From Prevotella sp. CAG:1031 (lineage in GTDB: Bacteria > Bacteroidota > Bacteroidia > Bacteroidales > Muribaculaceae): 33,348 bases of DNA. Where the stretch lies: positions 25,006 through 58,353 of the forward strand of contig HF985615.1 of NCBI GenBank assembly GCA_000431215.1, given 5' to 3'. Below are positions 17,782 to 24,985 of this stretch, one piece after another (the first letter of the stretch is position 1; every line of letters begins with the position of its first letter). Under the pieces are notes generated by a model, which worked only from the letters and a program-made list of their open reading frames with translations, searched no databases and was not told the DNA's origin. Position numbers and translations under genes: made by a program.

Positions 17782-18286
17782 TTTTGCGTCGTTTTGAGAT
17801 TTTGATGAAATAAGTTAGAGATATCCCGGCGACAAAGCCCAGGGCAAGTCCTTTGACAAATATCTCCAAGGGGGATTCCCGGGTCTTTGTCTCTTCCTGA
17901 ACAGTCGCGTGGTAACTTTCCAGTGCGTCACGTGCGTTATGATAGAGCGCCTCATAATATTCCACCTGGCGCTGCAGGCTGTCGCACGTACCAGTGATGT
18001 AGATGACGCCGTCTTTCTGAGAGGCTTCCACATGAGCGCGTTCGTTACTCCGGCGATAGGTCGCTCCCTCGGGTAGTTTAAGGAGGCTGTCCACGGATAT
18101 TGTCAGATCCACCCGGCTCTCCGGGATTATCTGCGTTGTTATCGACCTGGTCACCATTGACATCGTGTCTGTCTTCTCGGATGTCGAAGATGTCTGTATC
18201 TGCTCCGTCTGACTCTTTTTTGTTGTTGCGCAGCTTGTAAAGAACAACGCAATCGTCAGTATGAGGACAGTTTTTAGCAGATTCAA
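17774..18286 (-). CDS. o-spanin-like lipoprotein overlapping the i-spanin gene (170 aa)
   Basis: I choose the TTG start at 18286 because it gives an ideal lipoprotein signal: MNLLKTVLILTIALFFTSC, with Cys19 as the lipidated residue, and AGGGCGG just upstream. An upstream ATG (18409) would add a 41-residue charged, Pro-rich leader with no signal character. The mature part is polar, with a coiled-coil-like segment (CDSLQRQVEYYEALYHNARDALESYH). A C-terminal hydrophobic helix (FVKGLALGFVAGISLTYFI) is unusual for an o-spanin. The 5' part lies in another frame within the preceding gene, as for Rz1 in Rz. It would link the outer membrane to the i-spanin during lysis. Confidence 0.6.
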   Translation of the reverse strand: MNLLKTVLILTIALFFTSCATTKKSQTEQIQTSSTSEKTDTMSMVTRSITTQIIPESRVDLTISVDSLLKLPEGATYRRSNERAHVEASQKDGVIYITGTCDSLQRQVEYYEALYHNARDALESYHATVQEETKTRESPLEIFVKGLALGFVAGISLTYFIKISKRRKNE

Positions 18287-18641
18287 CCGCCCTGGACAGA
18301 CGGGACACAGCTCTCTTGGTAGAGGCCAGTTCTTTTTGCATACCGGCCATGAGTTCCTCGTTCGCCGATAGTTTCTCTCTGGTTGCATGAAGTTCTTGTC
18401 TGGTTGCATGGAGTTCCTCTTTTAAAGGCTTGACGATGTTCTCCATCAGAATCCGGGTCGCATTCTCGGTGTTGGTAATGCGCACGGCTTCGGCTTCAGC
18501 TCTCGCTTTATCCGCATCGGCTTTCGCCTTCTCAGCCTCCGCATTGGCTTTGCGCACCGTCGCCTTCATAGTGGCAAGCGCCACTATAAGAGTTATGACA
18601 GTACCACCGAGGAGCAGGTTAAAGATTTCGCTGAAGGACAT
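18078..18641 (-). CDS. i-spanin-like inner-membrane protein (187 aa)
   Basis: Residues ~7-24 form a single N-terminal membrane helix (FNLLLGGTVITLIVALAT). A long charged coiled coil follows (KANAEAEKAKADADKARAEAEAVR, then ELHATRQELHATREKLSANEELM), then CPHTDDCVVLYKLRNNK and an acidic, disordered tail. One N-terminal anchor plus a periplasmic coiled coil is the build of an i-spanin (Rz). It sits 24 bases after the endolysin and overlaps a lipoprotein gene in another frame. It may instead be a general phage membrane-anchored protein; the overlapping lipoprotein makes a spanin more likely. Confidence 0.6.
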   Translation of the reverse strand: MSFSEIFNLLLGGTVITLIVALATMKATVRKANAEAEKAKADADKARAEAEAVRITNTENATRILMENIVKPLKEELHATRQELHATREKLSANEELMAGMQKELASTKRAVSRLSRAVESAKNCPHTDDCVVLYKLRNNKKESDGADTDIFDIREDRHDVNGDQVDNNADNPGEPGGSDNIRGQPP

Positions 18642-18665
18642 CGCTGTGTTTGGTTTGATTGGTTG

Positions 18666-19127
18666 TTACTGTGTTATGCCTATTGACTTGAGCCACTTCT
18701 GGACATCGAAACTCGGACAGGCCCTGGCCGCTACTTCGTTGTGACCGATGATGCGGACACCGGGGAATCGCTTGTGGAAATCCTTGACATAGGTTTCCAT
18801 AGCCTTGTGCTGTGCCGGGGTGCGCGTGTCCTTGGGCTCCATTGATTTGTCGAGGCCGCCGGCATAAACGACATGGCGGCTCACGGAGTTGTAGCCTTTG
18901 GCACCGTTGGTGATTTCCCACGGGTCCACGTTGGCATCCTCGTTGTTGTCGACAAGACGCTCAACCGTGCCGTCGAGATGGATGATGTCGGTGTAGCCGA
19001 CCTGCTTCCATCCCCGACCACCCTTCGACACCGGGGAGAGGTGCATTCGCCGGATGTCGGCGGCCGTCACCTCTCGCCCCTCGGGTGTCGCAGTGCAATG
19101 GAGTACGAGATACTGGAGCTTTGCCAT
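18666..19127 (-). CDS. N-acetylmuramoyl-L-alanine amidase endolysin (153 aa)
   Basis: Amidase_2 (PGRP/T7 lysozyme-like) fold that cleaves the amide between MurNAc and L-Ala in peptidoglycan. Visible motifs: YLVLHCTATPEG with the first zinc His, WKQVGYTDIIHLDGTV, NSVSRHVVYAGG with the second zinc His region, and VRIIGHNEVAARACPSFD with His and Cys completing the zinc set. There is no signal peptide, so release needs a holin. None is encoded next to it. The gene lies 2 bases past the capsid gene stop and starts a lysis block with the spanins inside the structural operon. The length is normal for phage single-domain amidases. Confidence 0.85.
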   Translation of the reverse strand: MAKLQYLVLHCTATPEGREVTAADIRRMHLSPVSKGGRGWKQVGYTDIIHLDGTVERLVDNNEDANVDPWEITNGAKGYNSVSRHVVYAGGLDKSMEPKDTRTPAQHKAMETYVKDFHKRFPGVRIIGHNEVAARACPSFDVQKWLKSIGITQ

Positions 19128-19129
19128 GA

Positions 19130-20137
19130 TTATTTGCCGGTTTCAGAGGCGCCTCCGCCCTGGGTGGTGCCACCTGTTGATGAACCTGTAGATGCCTTGA
19201 ACTTGGGCGTGGCGCGGAAGTCTGCGACGATGAATTCCTCACCGAAGGCGATGTTGGTGTCGGCCTTCATGAGCAGCTTGAAGAAATAGAGCTCGCTGGC
19301 GTTGGAAACCTTGTCTATCTGAATCACGCTCTCGTCGTTCTGGAGGTTGACGGCGGCGAAGAAGTTGCCGTCGGCGTCCGGCGAGCAGAGTGTGGCGACG
19401 ATAACGCCGTCGGGCCACGCTGCCACGGTCTCGATGGTGATGCCCTTGTAGCGCTTGCGGTTGACCTCGGTCTCGCTGGCGTTCTTGGACTCGCGCTCTG
19501 TCAGCTCGTCATCGTACTTGTCGAAGTCGTCGACGCTCATGATGATACGCAGGTCGGGGTTCGGGCGCATTGCCTTGGGGATGGCGGCGCGGACGGCCTT
19601 CAGCTTCTTGGTCATGGTGTCAGCCTTGGAAACATCTACCAGGACATAGTCCTTGGCCTTGGCAGCCTGGGTGAGGATGCCGTCCATGAGCTTGGTGTCG
19701 TCATTGCCGTCGACATATTCGCCGTTGACATAATGGTCGCCGAGCTCGAACTGCACCTGCTTGCTCAGTGCGTCCAGAAGTGCGTTCTGCGCCTCCGGGG
19801 GAAGCTGGGCGAAAACGAGGTTGCCCTTGGGCTGCCACTTGCGCCAGATCTGCTCAAAGGCACGGGGATTGAAGACGGTGAAAGCCATGAAGTCATGGGG
19901 CTCCAGTGTCTGCTCGGACCAGTTGAAATCACCTTTGCTGTCGGTGACCTGCGGGTCCTCCTTGCGCTTCTGGAGCATCTTGCCGGTCTTCAGACGGGGG
20001 ATGCTTGTCTTTTTCTCCACGCCGGGGATAACGTGGATAAGACCTTTCTCCACAAGCTCGTTGCCTGTGGCGGCCACGGTAAGGATTCTCTCAAGTACCT
20101 CACCGTTGTAACTGGTGTTGTCTACTCTGATTGCCAT
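19130..20137 (-). CDS. Major capsid protein (335 aa)
   Basis: A 335-residue protein right after the protease/scaffold gene. The N-terminal part (SYNGEVLERILTVAATGNELVEKGLIHVIPG) and the middle (FTVFNPRAFEQIWRKWQPKGNLVFAQLPPEAQ) fit the capsid family of Bacteroidales Mu-like phages. The region AIPKAMRPNPDLRIIMSVDDFDKYDDELTERESK followed by VAAWPDGVIVATL matches the A-domain pattern of HK97-fold subunits, where a lysine-rich, hydrophobic strand pair reads out a P-loop-like turn. The C-terminus is Gly/Ser/Thr-rich (STGSSTGGTTQGGGASE) and likely flexible on the shell. It starts 21 bases after the protease stop. Confidence 0.75.
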   Translation of the reverse strand: MAIRVDNTSYNGEVLERILTVAATGNELVEKGLIHVIPGVEKKTSIPRLKTGKMLQKRKEDPQVTDSKGDFNWSEQTLEPHDFMAFTVFNPRAFEQIWRKWQPKGNLVFAQLPPEAQNALLDALSKQVQFELGDHYVNGEYVDGNDDTKLMDGILTQAAKAKDYVLVDVSKADTMTKKLKAVRAAIPKAMRPNPDLRIIMSVDDFDKYDDELTERESKNASETEVNRKRYKGITIETVAAWPDGVIVATLCSPDADGNFFAAVNLQNDESVIQIDKVSNASELYFFKLLMKADTNIAFGEEFIVADFRATPKFKASTGSSTGGTTQGGGASETGK

Positions 20138-20158
20138 GTCGGTATGGTTTTTGATTTG

Positions 20159-21031
20159 TTATTTTTTGAGGTTGGCGCGGATTTCCTCCATGCGGAGTTC
20201 CCACGGGCTCTTCTTGGGGAGGTCATCCCCGGCGGGTTCGGCCTCCAGGGCGGAACTGAGCTTGACGGCCGGCGAGATGGCGTCGAGTGTGGCGTTGAGG
20301 TCTTCGATGCCGAGCTTCTTGCCCATGTCGATGAAGTGCTGCTTCTTGTCAGCCGGGATCTTCTTGGCGGCGACGGCCGCATCGACGGCTGCTGTGATCT
20401 GCGCGAGCTTGAGCTGTTCGTTCTCTGCACGCATCTTGTCGGATTCCTCCTTGGAACCCTTCAGTTCGGCGAGCTTGGCATTGACTGCCGCCTCGTCTGC
20501 CGTTTCCGGCAAGCCCAGTTGCAGGGCAAGTGTCTTGATGTCCATTTGGGGATTGTTGTTTGGTTTATGATTCAGCCTGGGAAGGGGGCAATCGCCACCC
20601 TCGCCGAGCGTTATTAACTGTCCGTCTTTATACAGTCTGATGGCATCGTTGTTGGCTCCTATGTCCACGAGCGACACTTCATGCAGCTGCGATTTGGTTA
20701 CCGTGGGGAAGCGTTGTCCGGCGACTATATGTTCGGGAGCGTCGCTGGTTTCAATGACATTGAAACCTATGCTTACCATTCTAAGGGACCCGAATTCCCA
20801 TTGCTTCTTGCACTGACGCGACAGTTCGGTTGCCTCGTCAAATGCGAGTTCACCGGTTATCTCGCCGTTCTCTCTCTTGAGGTCCTTGATCACACCGATG
20901 ACCTGGCCGCGGTTGTGCATATACAGCAGTATCGGGTTGCGCTCATACTGCTCCATGTCCACGCCCTCGGTAAGGACGCGGTAGCCGTAGCTGTTGAGCG
21001 TGTCGTTTGTAAGTCTTACTCTGTTGCCCAT
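20159..21031 (-). CDS. Prohead protease with fused scaffold domain (290 aa)
   Basis: I choose the start at 21031 (MGNRVRLTNDTLNSYGYRV). The frame stays open to 21664, but that part is antisense to the small terminase gene and to the control region. Residues ~15-115 are an HK97-family serine protease: ILLYMHNRGQVIGVI carries the catalytic His and LHEVSLVDIGANNDA the catalytic Ser. The C-terminal ~150 residues are Lys/Glu-rich coiled coil (AELKGSKEESDKMRAENEQLK) ending PWELRMEEIRANLKK, typical of a built-in scaffold. It would mature the prohead by cleaving scaffold and capsid. First gene of the minus late operon, with a promoter at 21057-21088. Confidence 0.75.
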   Translation of the reverse strand: MGNRVRLTNDTLNSYGYRVLTEGVDMEQYERNPILLYMHNRGQVIGVIKDLKRENGEITGELAFDEATELSRQCKKQWEFGSLRMVSIGFNVIETSDAPEHIVAGQRFPTVTKSQLHEVSLVDIGANNDAIRLYKDGQLITLGEGGDCPLPRLNHKPNNNPQMDIKTLALQLGLPETADEAAVNAKLAELKGSKEESDKMRAENEQLKLAQITAAVDAAVAAKKIPADKKQHFIDMGKKLGIEDLNATLDAISPAVKLSSALEAEPAGDDLPKKSPWELRMEEIRANLKK

Positions 21032-21056
21032 GTGATGTGCGATAATGATTTCGCTG

Positions 21057-21088
21057 CAAAATTCAGCGTTAATCGCCTTACATCCAAA
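21057..21088 (-). promoter_or_regulatory. Late promoter for the head/tail operon
   Basis: On the minus strand TTTG (21085-21088 in complement) is followed after 20 bases by GAATTTTG (21057-21064). This fits the Bacteroidetes TTTG-N19-21-TAnnTTTG form with one mismatch in the -7 box. It lies 26 bases upstream of the protease start. Confidence 0.6.
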
Positions 21089-21089
21089 A

Positions 21090-21133
21090 AAGTGTGCAAT
21101 GGTTGCACACTTGTATGCAATGGTTGCACACTT
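21090..21133. promoter_or_regulatory. Two tandem inverted-repeat operators between divergent promoters
   Basis: Copy 1 (21090-21112) is a perfect inverted repeat, AAGTGTGCAA-TGG-TTGCACACTT. Copy 2 (21111-21133) has the same right arm and core, GCAATGGTTGCACACTT, with a left arm matching 7 of 10. The spacing is 21 bp (two turns). Flanking A and T runs make the whole block nearly symmetric. It lies exactly between the -33 boxes of the two outward promoters, so a bound protein could act on both. A dimeric HTH protein is expected; the binder is not identified. Confidence 0.7.
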
Positions 21134-21135
21134 TT

Positions 21136-21166
21136 TTTGCGGACACCGTATTTTACGCCACCTTTG
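21136..21166 (+). promoter_or_regulatory. Late promoter for the packaging operon
   Basis: TTTG (21136-21139), 19 bases, CACCTTTG (21159-21166): Bacteroidetes-type -33 and -7 boxes, with the first -7 base pair off consensus. The small terminase ATG lies at 21201, so the leader is about 30 bases. Confidence 0.6.
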
Positions 21167-21200
21167 CGCCAAATTCAATCGCATATTATCACATTCAGAT

Positions 21201-21677
21201 ATGGCTACAAAGCAGGAAAACGAAAAAAAGAAGTCCCTCGCCAGGGCCTTGTTTCTCTCCGGCATGGAGATGACCGAGATTGCCGACAAAGTGGATGTCT
21301 CCCGCGTCACCATCTCCAAATGGTGCGCCGCCGACGGATGGAAGGAAGCGCGTGCCGCAAAAAGCATCACGCGCCCGGAACTTGTCAACAAGCTGCTCAT
21401 GACCATAGACAAACTCATCGAGCAGGTAAATGCCTCCGATGATATTGCGGCGACTGCCGGTCTGGCCGACAAGCTGTCGAAACTGTCGGCCGTCATAGAG
21501 AAGCTCGATAAGAAGGCCAATGTCATTGACGCGATCGAGGTCTTCATGGCTTTCTCCCGGTGGCTTGAGTACAGGGCGGCTACCGACCCGGAAGTCACGC
21601 CGGAACTTATCAAGGCCATCAACAAGTACCAGGACAAGTATATCATCGAGTCCATGGGCACCAATCAGCTGAAGTGA
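21201..21677 (+). CDS. Terminase small subunit (158 aa)
   Basis: Residues ~10-55 contain a helix-turn-helix (ALFLSGMEMTEIADKVDVSRVTISKWCAADGWKEAR), the standard DNA-recognition domain of small terminases. It is followed by a helical oligomerisation region (ITRPELVNKLLMTIDKLIEQV, AGLADKLSKLSAVIEKLDKKA). It should bind the packaging site and load the large subunit. ATG at 21201 is chosen over the upstream in-frame start at 21045, which would run through both operators and the promoter. It is followed 1 base later by the large subunit gene. The HTH could also autoregulate. Confidence 0.85.
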   Translation: MATKQENEKKKSLARALFLSGMEMTEIADKVDVSRVTISKWCAADGWKEARAAKSITRPELVNKLLMTIDKLIEQVNASDDIAATAGLADKLSKLSAVIEKLDKKANVIDAIEVFMAFSRWLEYRAATDPEVTPELIKAINKYQDKYIIESMGTNQLK

Positions 21678-21678
21678 T

Positions 21679-23241
21679 ATGGCATCCGCAGCTGAGATAA
21701 AGAAGGCATACGAGGAATGGCGGGACCATTGCAAGCGCGTCAATTCACTGACGCCGGTTACAATGTCGGTCGCCAAGGAGTCAGCCGCCGAGCGTGACAA
21801 ACGCATTCGCCGGCTGCTTTCAAATTATGCGGCTTTCTGTGAATACTACTTTCCCCACTACCTGACATTGCGTGACAAGACGACGGGCGAACCCATCAAG
21901 GTAATTCACAACGCTCCGTTTCATAATGCCGCTGCCCTGAAGGTGCGCAATACCCCGAACCTTAAAGCGGTCTTCAAATGGCCTCGCGGTCATGCCAAGT
22001 CCACCCATTTTGACATCTTCCTCCCTCTGTGGCTGATGTTCCAGCCCAAAAGGCTCATCAGCTTTATGGTCGTTGTGGGCAAAAGTCAGGACAGCGCAAA
22101 CCGGCTTCTCGCCGACATTCAGGCCGAGCTTGAGTTCAATCAGCGTATCATCGCCGACTTCGGGGAACAGAAGAACCTCGGCGAATGGACCGAGGGCGAG
22201 TTCAAGACTCAGGGCGGTTCCAAGTTCCTCGCTGTGGGGCGCGGGCAGTCGCCACGTGGTCTGCGCGACCGAGAGTCGCGTCCCGACTATATCGTGATCG
22301 ATGACCTTGACGATGACGAGCTGTGCCGCAATGAAAAGCGCGTGAAGGATTTGACCGATTGGGTCAAGGAGGCTCTTTTCGGTGCCCTGGATGTCGGTCG
22401 CGGCCGCTTTATAATGGTAGGCAACCTTATATCCAAATGTTCCGTCCTGGCCAATATGTGCGCCACACGAGGCGTGTATGTGTCGGAGATCAAGGCTGTG
22501 GATAAGAACGGCAATCCTGTCTGGAGAGAGAAGTGGACCCGTGAGGAAGCCCAGGCATACGCTGATTTTGTAGGTTATCGTGCCTGGAACAAGGAGATGA
22601 TGCACAACCCCATCAACGACGGTTCTATCTTCCGTCATGAATGGATACGCTACAAGCGTCTGCCAAAACTGGAGAAGTACGACATGCTCGTGTGTTATAC
22701 CGACCCTTCCTTCAAATCGACCACCGCCAACGACTACAAGGCATGCCGCCTGTGGGGCAAAATCGGAACCGAACTGCATCTTATAGAATGCTATGTACGC
22801 CAGGACACGGTGTCCGGAATGGTGCGGTGGCTATATGACCTCTATGAGCGCACCCGCGACCGTGTGTCCATTTCATTCTTCATGGAGGCAAATTTCATGC
22901 AAGATATCATTCTGGACGAGTTTGCCGCCGAAGGAAACATAAGAGGCTATCAGCTTCCGATTCTTCCGGACAAACGCAGCAAGCCGGAGAAGATTCAGCG
23001 CATAGAGGCGGTTTCGCCTCTATGGGAGCGTGGTTTTGTATTCTACAACGAGGCGCTCAAGGATTCCCCCGACATGCAGGTCGGCATTGAACAGACACTC
23101 GCTCTCGAGCGCGGTTCCCGCGTCCATGACGATGCGCCCGATGCCGACGAGGGTGCTATATGGTTCCTGCAGCGCAATACCCGGCAGGAGATTTTCAAAC
23201 CGGTGGCGATTCCGCGTCGCTCGCCTAAAAATATGTGGTGA
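21679..23241 (+). CDS. Terminase large subunit (520 aa)
   Basis: Packaging ATPase and nuclease. The Walker A variant is WPRGHAKST (residues ~101-109). Walker B is YIVIDDLDDDE (~203). The nuclease domain starts with CYTDPSF (acidic residue ~342), then KACRLWGKIGTELHLIECYV, and has a later acidic pair in HDDAPDADEGAIW (~483-495). The spacing of ATPase and RNase-H-like nuclease, and the length, are normal for Mu-type large terminases. It starts immediately after the small subunit. Its stop region (ATG TGG TGA) holds a possible GTG for the next gene, but the better start is 3 bases downstream of the stop. Confidence 0.9.
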   Translation: MASAAEIKKAYEEWRDHCKRVNSLTPVTMSVAKESAAERDKRIRRLLSNYAAFCEYYFPHYLTLRDKTTGEPIKVIHNAPFHNAAALKVRNTPNLKAVFKWPRGHAKSTHFDIFLPLWLMFQPKRLISFMVVVGKSQDSANRLLADIQAELEFNQRIIADFGEQKNLGEWTEGEFKTQGGSKFLAVGRGQSPRGLRDRESRPDYIVIDDLDDDELCRNEKRVKDLTDWVKEALFGALDVGRGRFIMVGNLISKCSVLANMCATRGVYVSEIKAVDKNGNPVWREKWTREEAQAYADFVGYRAWNKEMMHNPINDGSIFRHEWIRYKRLPKLEKYDMLVCYTDPSFKSTTANDYKACRLWGKIGTELHLIECYVRQDTVSGMVRWLYDLYERTRDRVSISFFMEANFMQDIILDEFAAEGNIRGYQLPILPDKRSKPEKIQRIEAVSPLWERGFVFYNEALKDSPDMQVGIEQTLALERGSRVHDDAPDADEGAIWFLQRNTRQEIFKPVAIPRRSPKNMW

Positions 23242-23243
23242 TT

Positions 23244-23660
23244 ATGTTTATCGACAATGAGGATTATCGGGTTGTCATAGGCGAGGCAGCCCTGAAAGTG
23301 ATATCGCAGTCTTCGCCGGAGAATATTGCCAATGCCGAGGCTGAGGCTATGGAAGAGATTGCCGGCTATCTGCGCCCGGTATATGATACCGATGCCGTTT
23401 TCTCGGCTTCGGGCGATGACCGGAACAGGCTCATCGTCATGTACACCGCCGACATCGTCCTTTACCATCTGACCGCCTCACAGCCTCAGAAGATGGGTGG
23501 CGAGATTCGCAGGGAACGTTACGACAGGGCTATCAAATGGCTCGAGGGCGTACAGGCCGGCAAAATTATTCCGGACTTGCCTCTCAAGGTATCGGAGGAC
23601 GGCTCCTCCGGTTTTGGTACATCATTTCACTCTTCACCCAAACTTAGACACGATTGGTAG
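23244..23660 (+). CDS. Mu gp36-like protein (DUF1320), neck/head completion (138 aa)
   Basis: Matches the DUF1320/Mu gp36 build: MFIDNEDYRVVIGEAALKVI, AEAEAMEEIAGYLRPVYD, then DDRNRLIVMYTADIVLYHLTASQPQKM, and RYDRAIKWLEGVQAGKIIPDLP. The family has an all-helical bundle related to head-tail connector proteins. ATG 23244 is preferred over GTG 23235, which overlaps the terminase stop. In Mu, gp36 lies after the capsid gene. Here it sits between the large terminase and portal genes, so the module order is shuffled. Confidence 0.8.
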   Translation: MFIDNEDYRVVIGEAALKVISQSSPENIANAEAEAMEEIAGYLRPVYDTDAVFSASGDDRNRLIVMYTADIVLYHLTASQPQKMGGEIRRERYDRAIKWLEGVQAGKIIPDLPLKVSEDGSSGFGTSFHSSPKLRHDW

Positions 23661-23663
23661 GAT

Positions 23664-24944
23664 ATGAGCAGAAAATCCAGACAACGCAGGGCTGAACAGG
23701 AAAGCCGTGCCAAGGCAGCCAAGCAGACCTCCATCATCATGGAGCTGCACCGCTACGCCGAATTTTTTACAAAGAACGATATTGAGGACTGGCGCCGGGC
23801 ATGGCAAAGCGCCATTGATCCGCGCCATCCGAACCGGCAGAAGCTCTACGACATCTACCGGGACGCCATGACCGACTCGCATCTTTCCGGCTGCATACAG
23901 CAGCGCGTGGGGTTCGTCATGTCGCGCTCGTTCAAACTTGTCAACGAGAGCGGCGACCAGGACGAGTCAGCGGAGCATCTGTTTGACCAGTCCTGGTTCA
24001 AGGATCTGTGCCGGCTGTGCCTTGAGTCTATTTGGTACGGTCATTCGCTGATTGAACTTGGCGATGTGATTACCGACGGTGACGGCCATCCGGCATTCTC
24101 CGGCGTTACTCTTATCCCCCGCAAGCACGTGGTTCCGGAGAAGGGTCGAGTTGTGCCCCGTGTCGGCATGAACTGGGAAACGGGGATAGAATTCCGTGAG
24201 CGACCTTGGAAGGACTGGCTTATTGAAGCGGGACGCCCCGATGACCTCGGGCTGCTGCTGAAGGCTGCGCTACACACGATTCCGAAGAAGCACGCGATGT
24301 CATTCTGGGACTGCTTCGCCGAGATTTTCGGTATGCCCTGGCGCATCGCCCGCACATCGACACGCGACCCCAAGGAGTTCAAACGGCTGGAGGATATGAT
24401 ATACAACGGTGGCGCCAGTCAGGGTATGGTGTCCGGCATGGAAACGGAGATTCAGTTCGTGGAGTCAGGCAAAGGCGATGCCTTCAATGTCTATGACAAG
24501 CGCATTGACCGCTCAAATTCCGAAATTTCCAAACTGGTGATTGGTCAGACCATGACCATCGAGGACGGTTCCTCGCTGTCACAGTCTCAAACGCACCTGC
24601 AGGTGTTCATGAACCTCGTGGAGTCCGACCGCGACATGCTCCGCGACATCATAAACAATCAGCTTATCCCACTGATGATTCTGCACGGGTTCCCGGTCAA
24701 AGGACTGCGCTTTGAATGGGACGATGCCGTGGACTATACACCGGAACAGCAGGTGGCATACGAGACCATGATTGCCGACCGCTATGAAGTGGACCCGTCT
24801 TATTTCGCCGACAAATACGGTATGCCTGTGGGAGAGCGCCGAAATCCGGTGGCTTTGCCCGGGCCTGATGACGGCGATGGCAAGGATGATGACAAAGGCG
24901 ACAAGGACGACTCCAGAAAGCCCGGGAAGAATTTTTTCGATTAG
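23664..24944 (+). CDS. Portal protein, Mu gp29-like (DUF935; 426 aa)
   Basis: DUF935-type portal: RHPNRQKLYDIYRDAMTDSHLSGCIQQR at the N-terminus, FEMGW-type core replaced by CLESIWYGHSLIELGDV, TLIPRKHVVPEKG, MSFWDCFAEIFGMPWRIA, and the crown helix region IGQTMTIEDGSSLSQSQTHLQVFMNLVESDRDML. It forms the dodecameric gate at one capsid vertex. The C-terminus is acidic and low in complexity (DDGDGKDDDKGDKDD) and ends PGKNFFD. A T TTT TTC heptamer and a stem-loop lie at its stop. A -1 slip there would fuse it to the MuF protein. Confidence 0.88.
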   Translation: MSRKSRQRRAEQESRAKAAKQTSIIMELHRYAEFFTKNDIEDWRRAWQSAIDPRHPNRQKLYDIYRDAMTDSHLSGCIQQRVGFVMSRSFKLVNESGDQDESAEHLFDQSWFKDLCRLCLESIWYGHSLIELGDVITDGDGHPAFSGVTLIPRKHVVPEKGRVVPRVGMNWETGIEFRERPWKDWLIEAGRPDDLGLLLKAALHTIPKKHAMSFWDCFAEIFGMPWRIARTSTRDPKEFKRLEDMIYNGGASQGMVSGMETEIQFVESGKGDAFNVYDKRIDRSNSEISKLVIGQTMTIEDGSSLSQSQTHLQVFMNLVESDRDMLRDIINNQLIPLMILHGFPVKGLRFEWDDAVDYTPEQQVAYETMIADRYEVDPSYFADKYGMPVGERRNPVALPGPDDGDGKDDDKGDKDDSRKPGKNFFD

Positions 24945-24972
24945 GCCCCTCTGACTATGAGGGGCTGCACCG
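24928..24972 (+). promoter_or_regulatory. Candidate -1 programmed frameshift site at the portal/MuF junction
   Basis: The zero-frame sequence AAT TTT TTC GAT TAG contains the heptamer T TTT TTC directly before the stop. After 6 bases comes a stem-loop GCCCCTC-TGACTAT-GAGGGGC, with a 7-bp perfect stem. A -1 slip avoids the stop and enters the MuF frame, reading FFRLGPSDYEGLHRRYARLLEGM. Heptamer, short spacer and strong stem are the three parts of a classical -1 site. Use is not proven. Confidence 0.5.
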
Positions 24973-24985
24973 ACGCTATGCCCGA

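Noticed and set aside
18287..18409. Longer form of the o-spanin from ATG 18409
   Set aside because: The added leader is charged and Pro-rich and hides the lipoprotein signal. The TTG start fits better.
21032..21664. N-terminal extension of the protease ORF
   Set aside because: It is antisense to the small terminase gene and would cross promoters and operators. ATG at 21031 gives a normal protease start.
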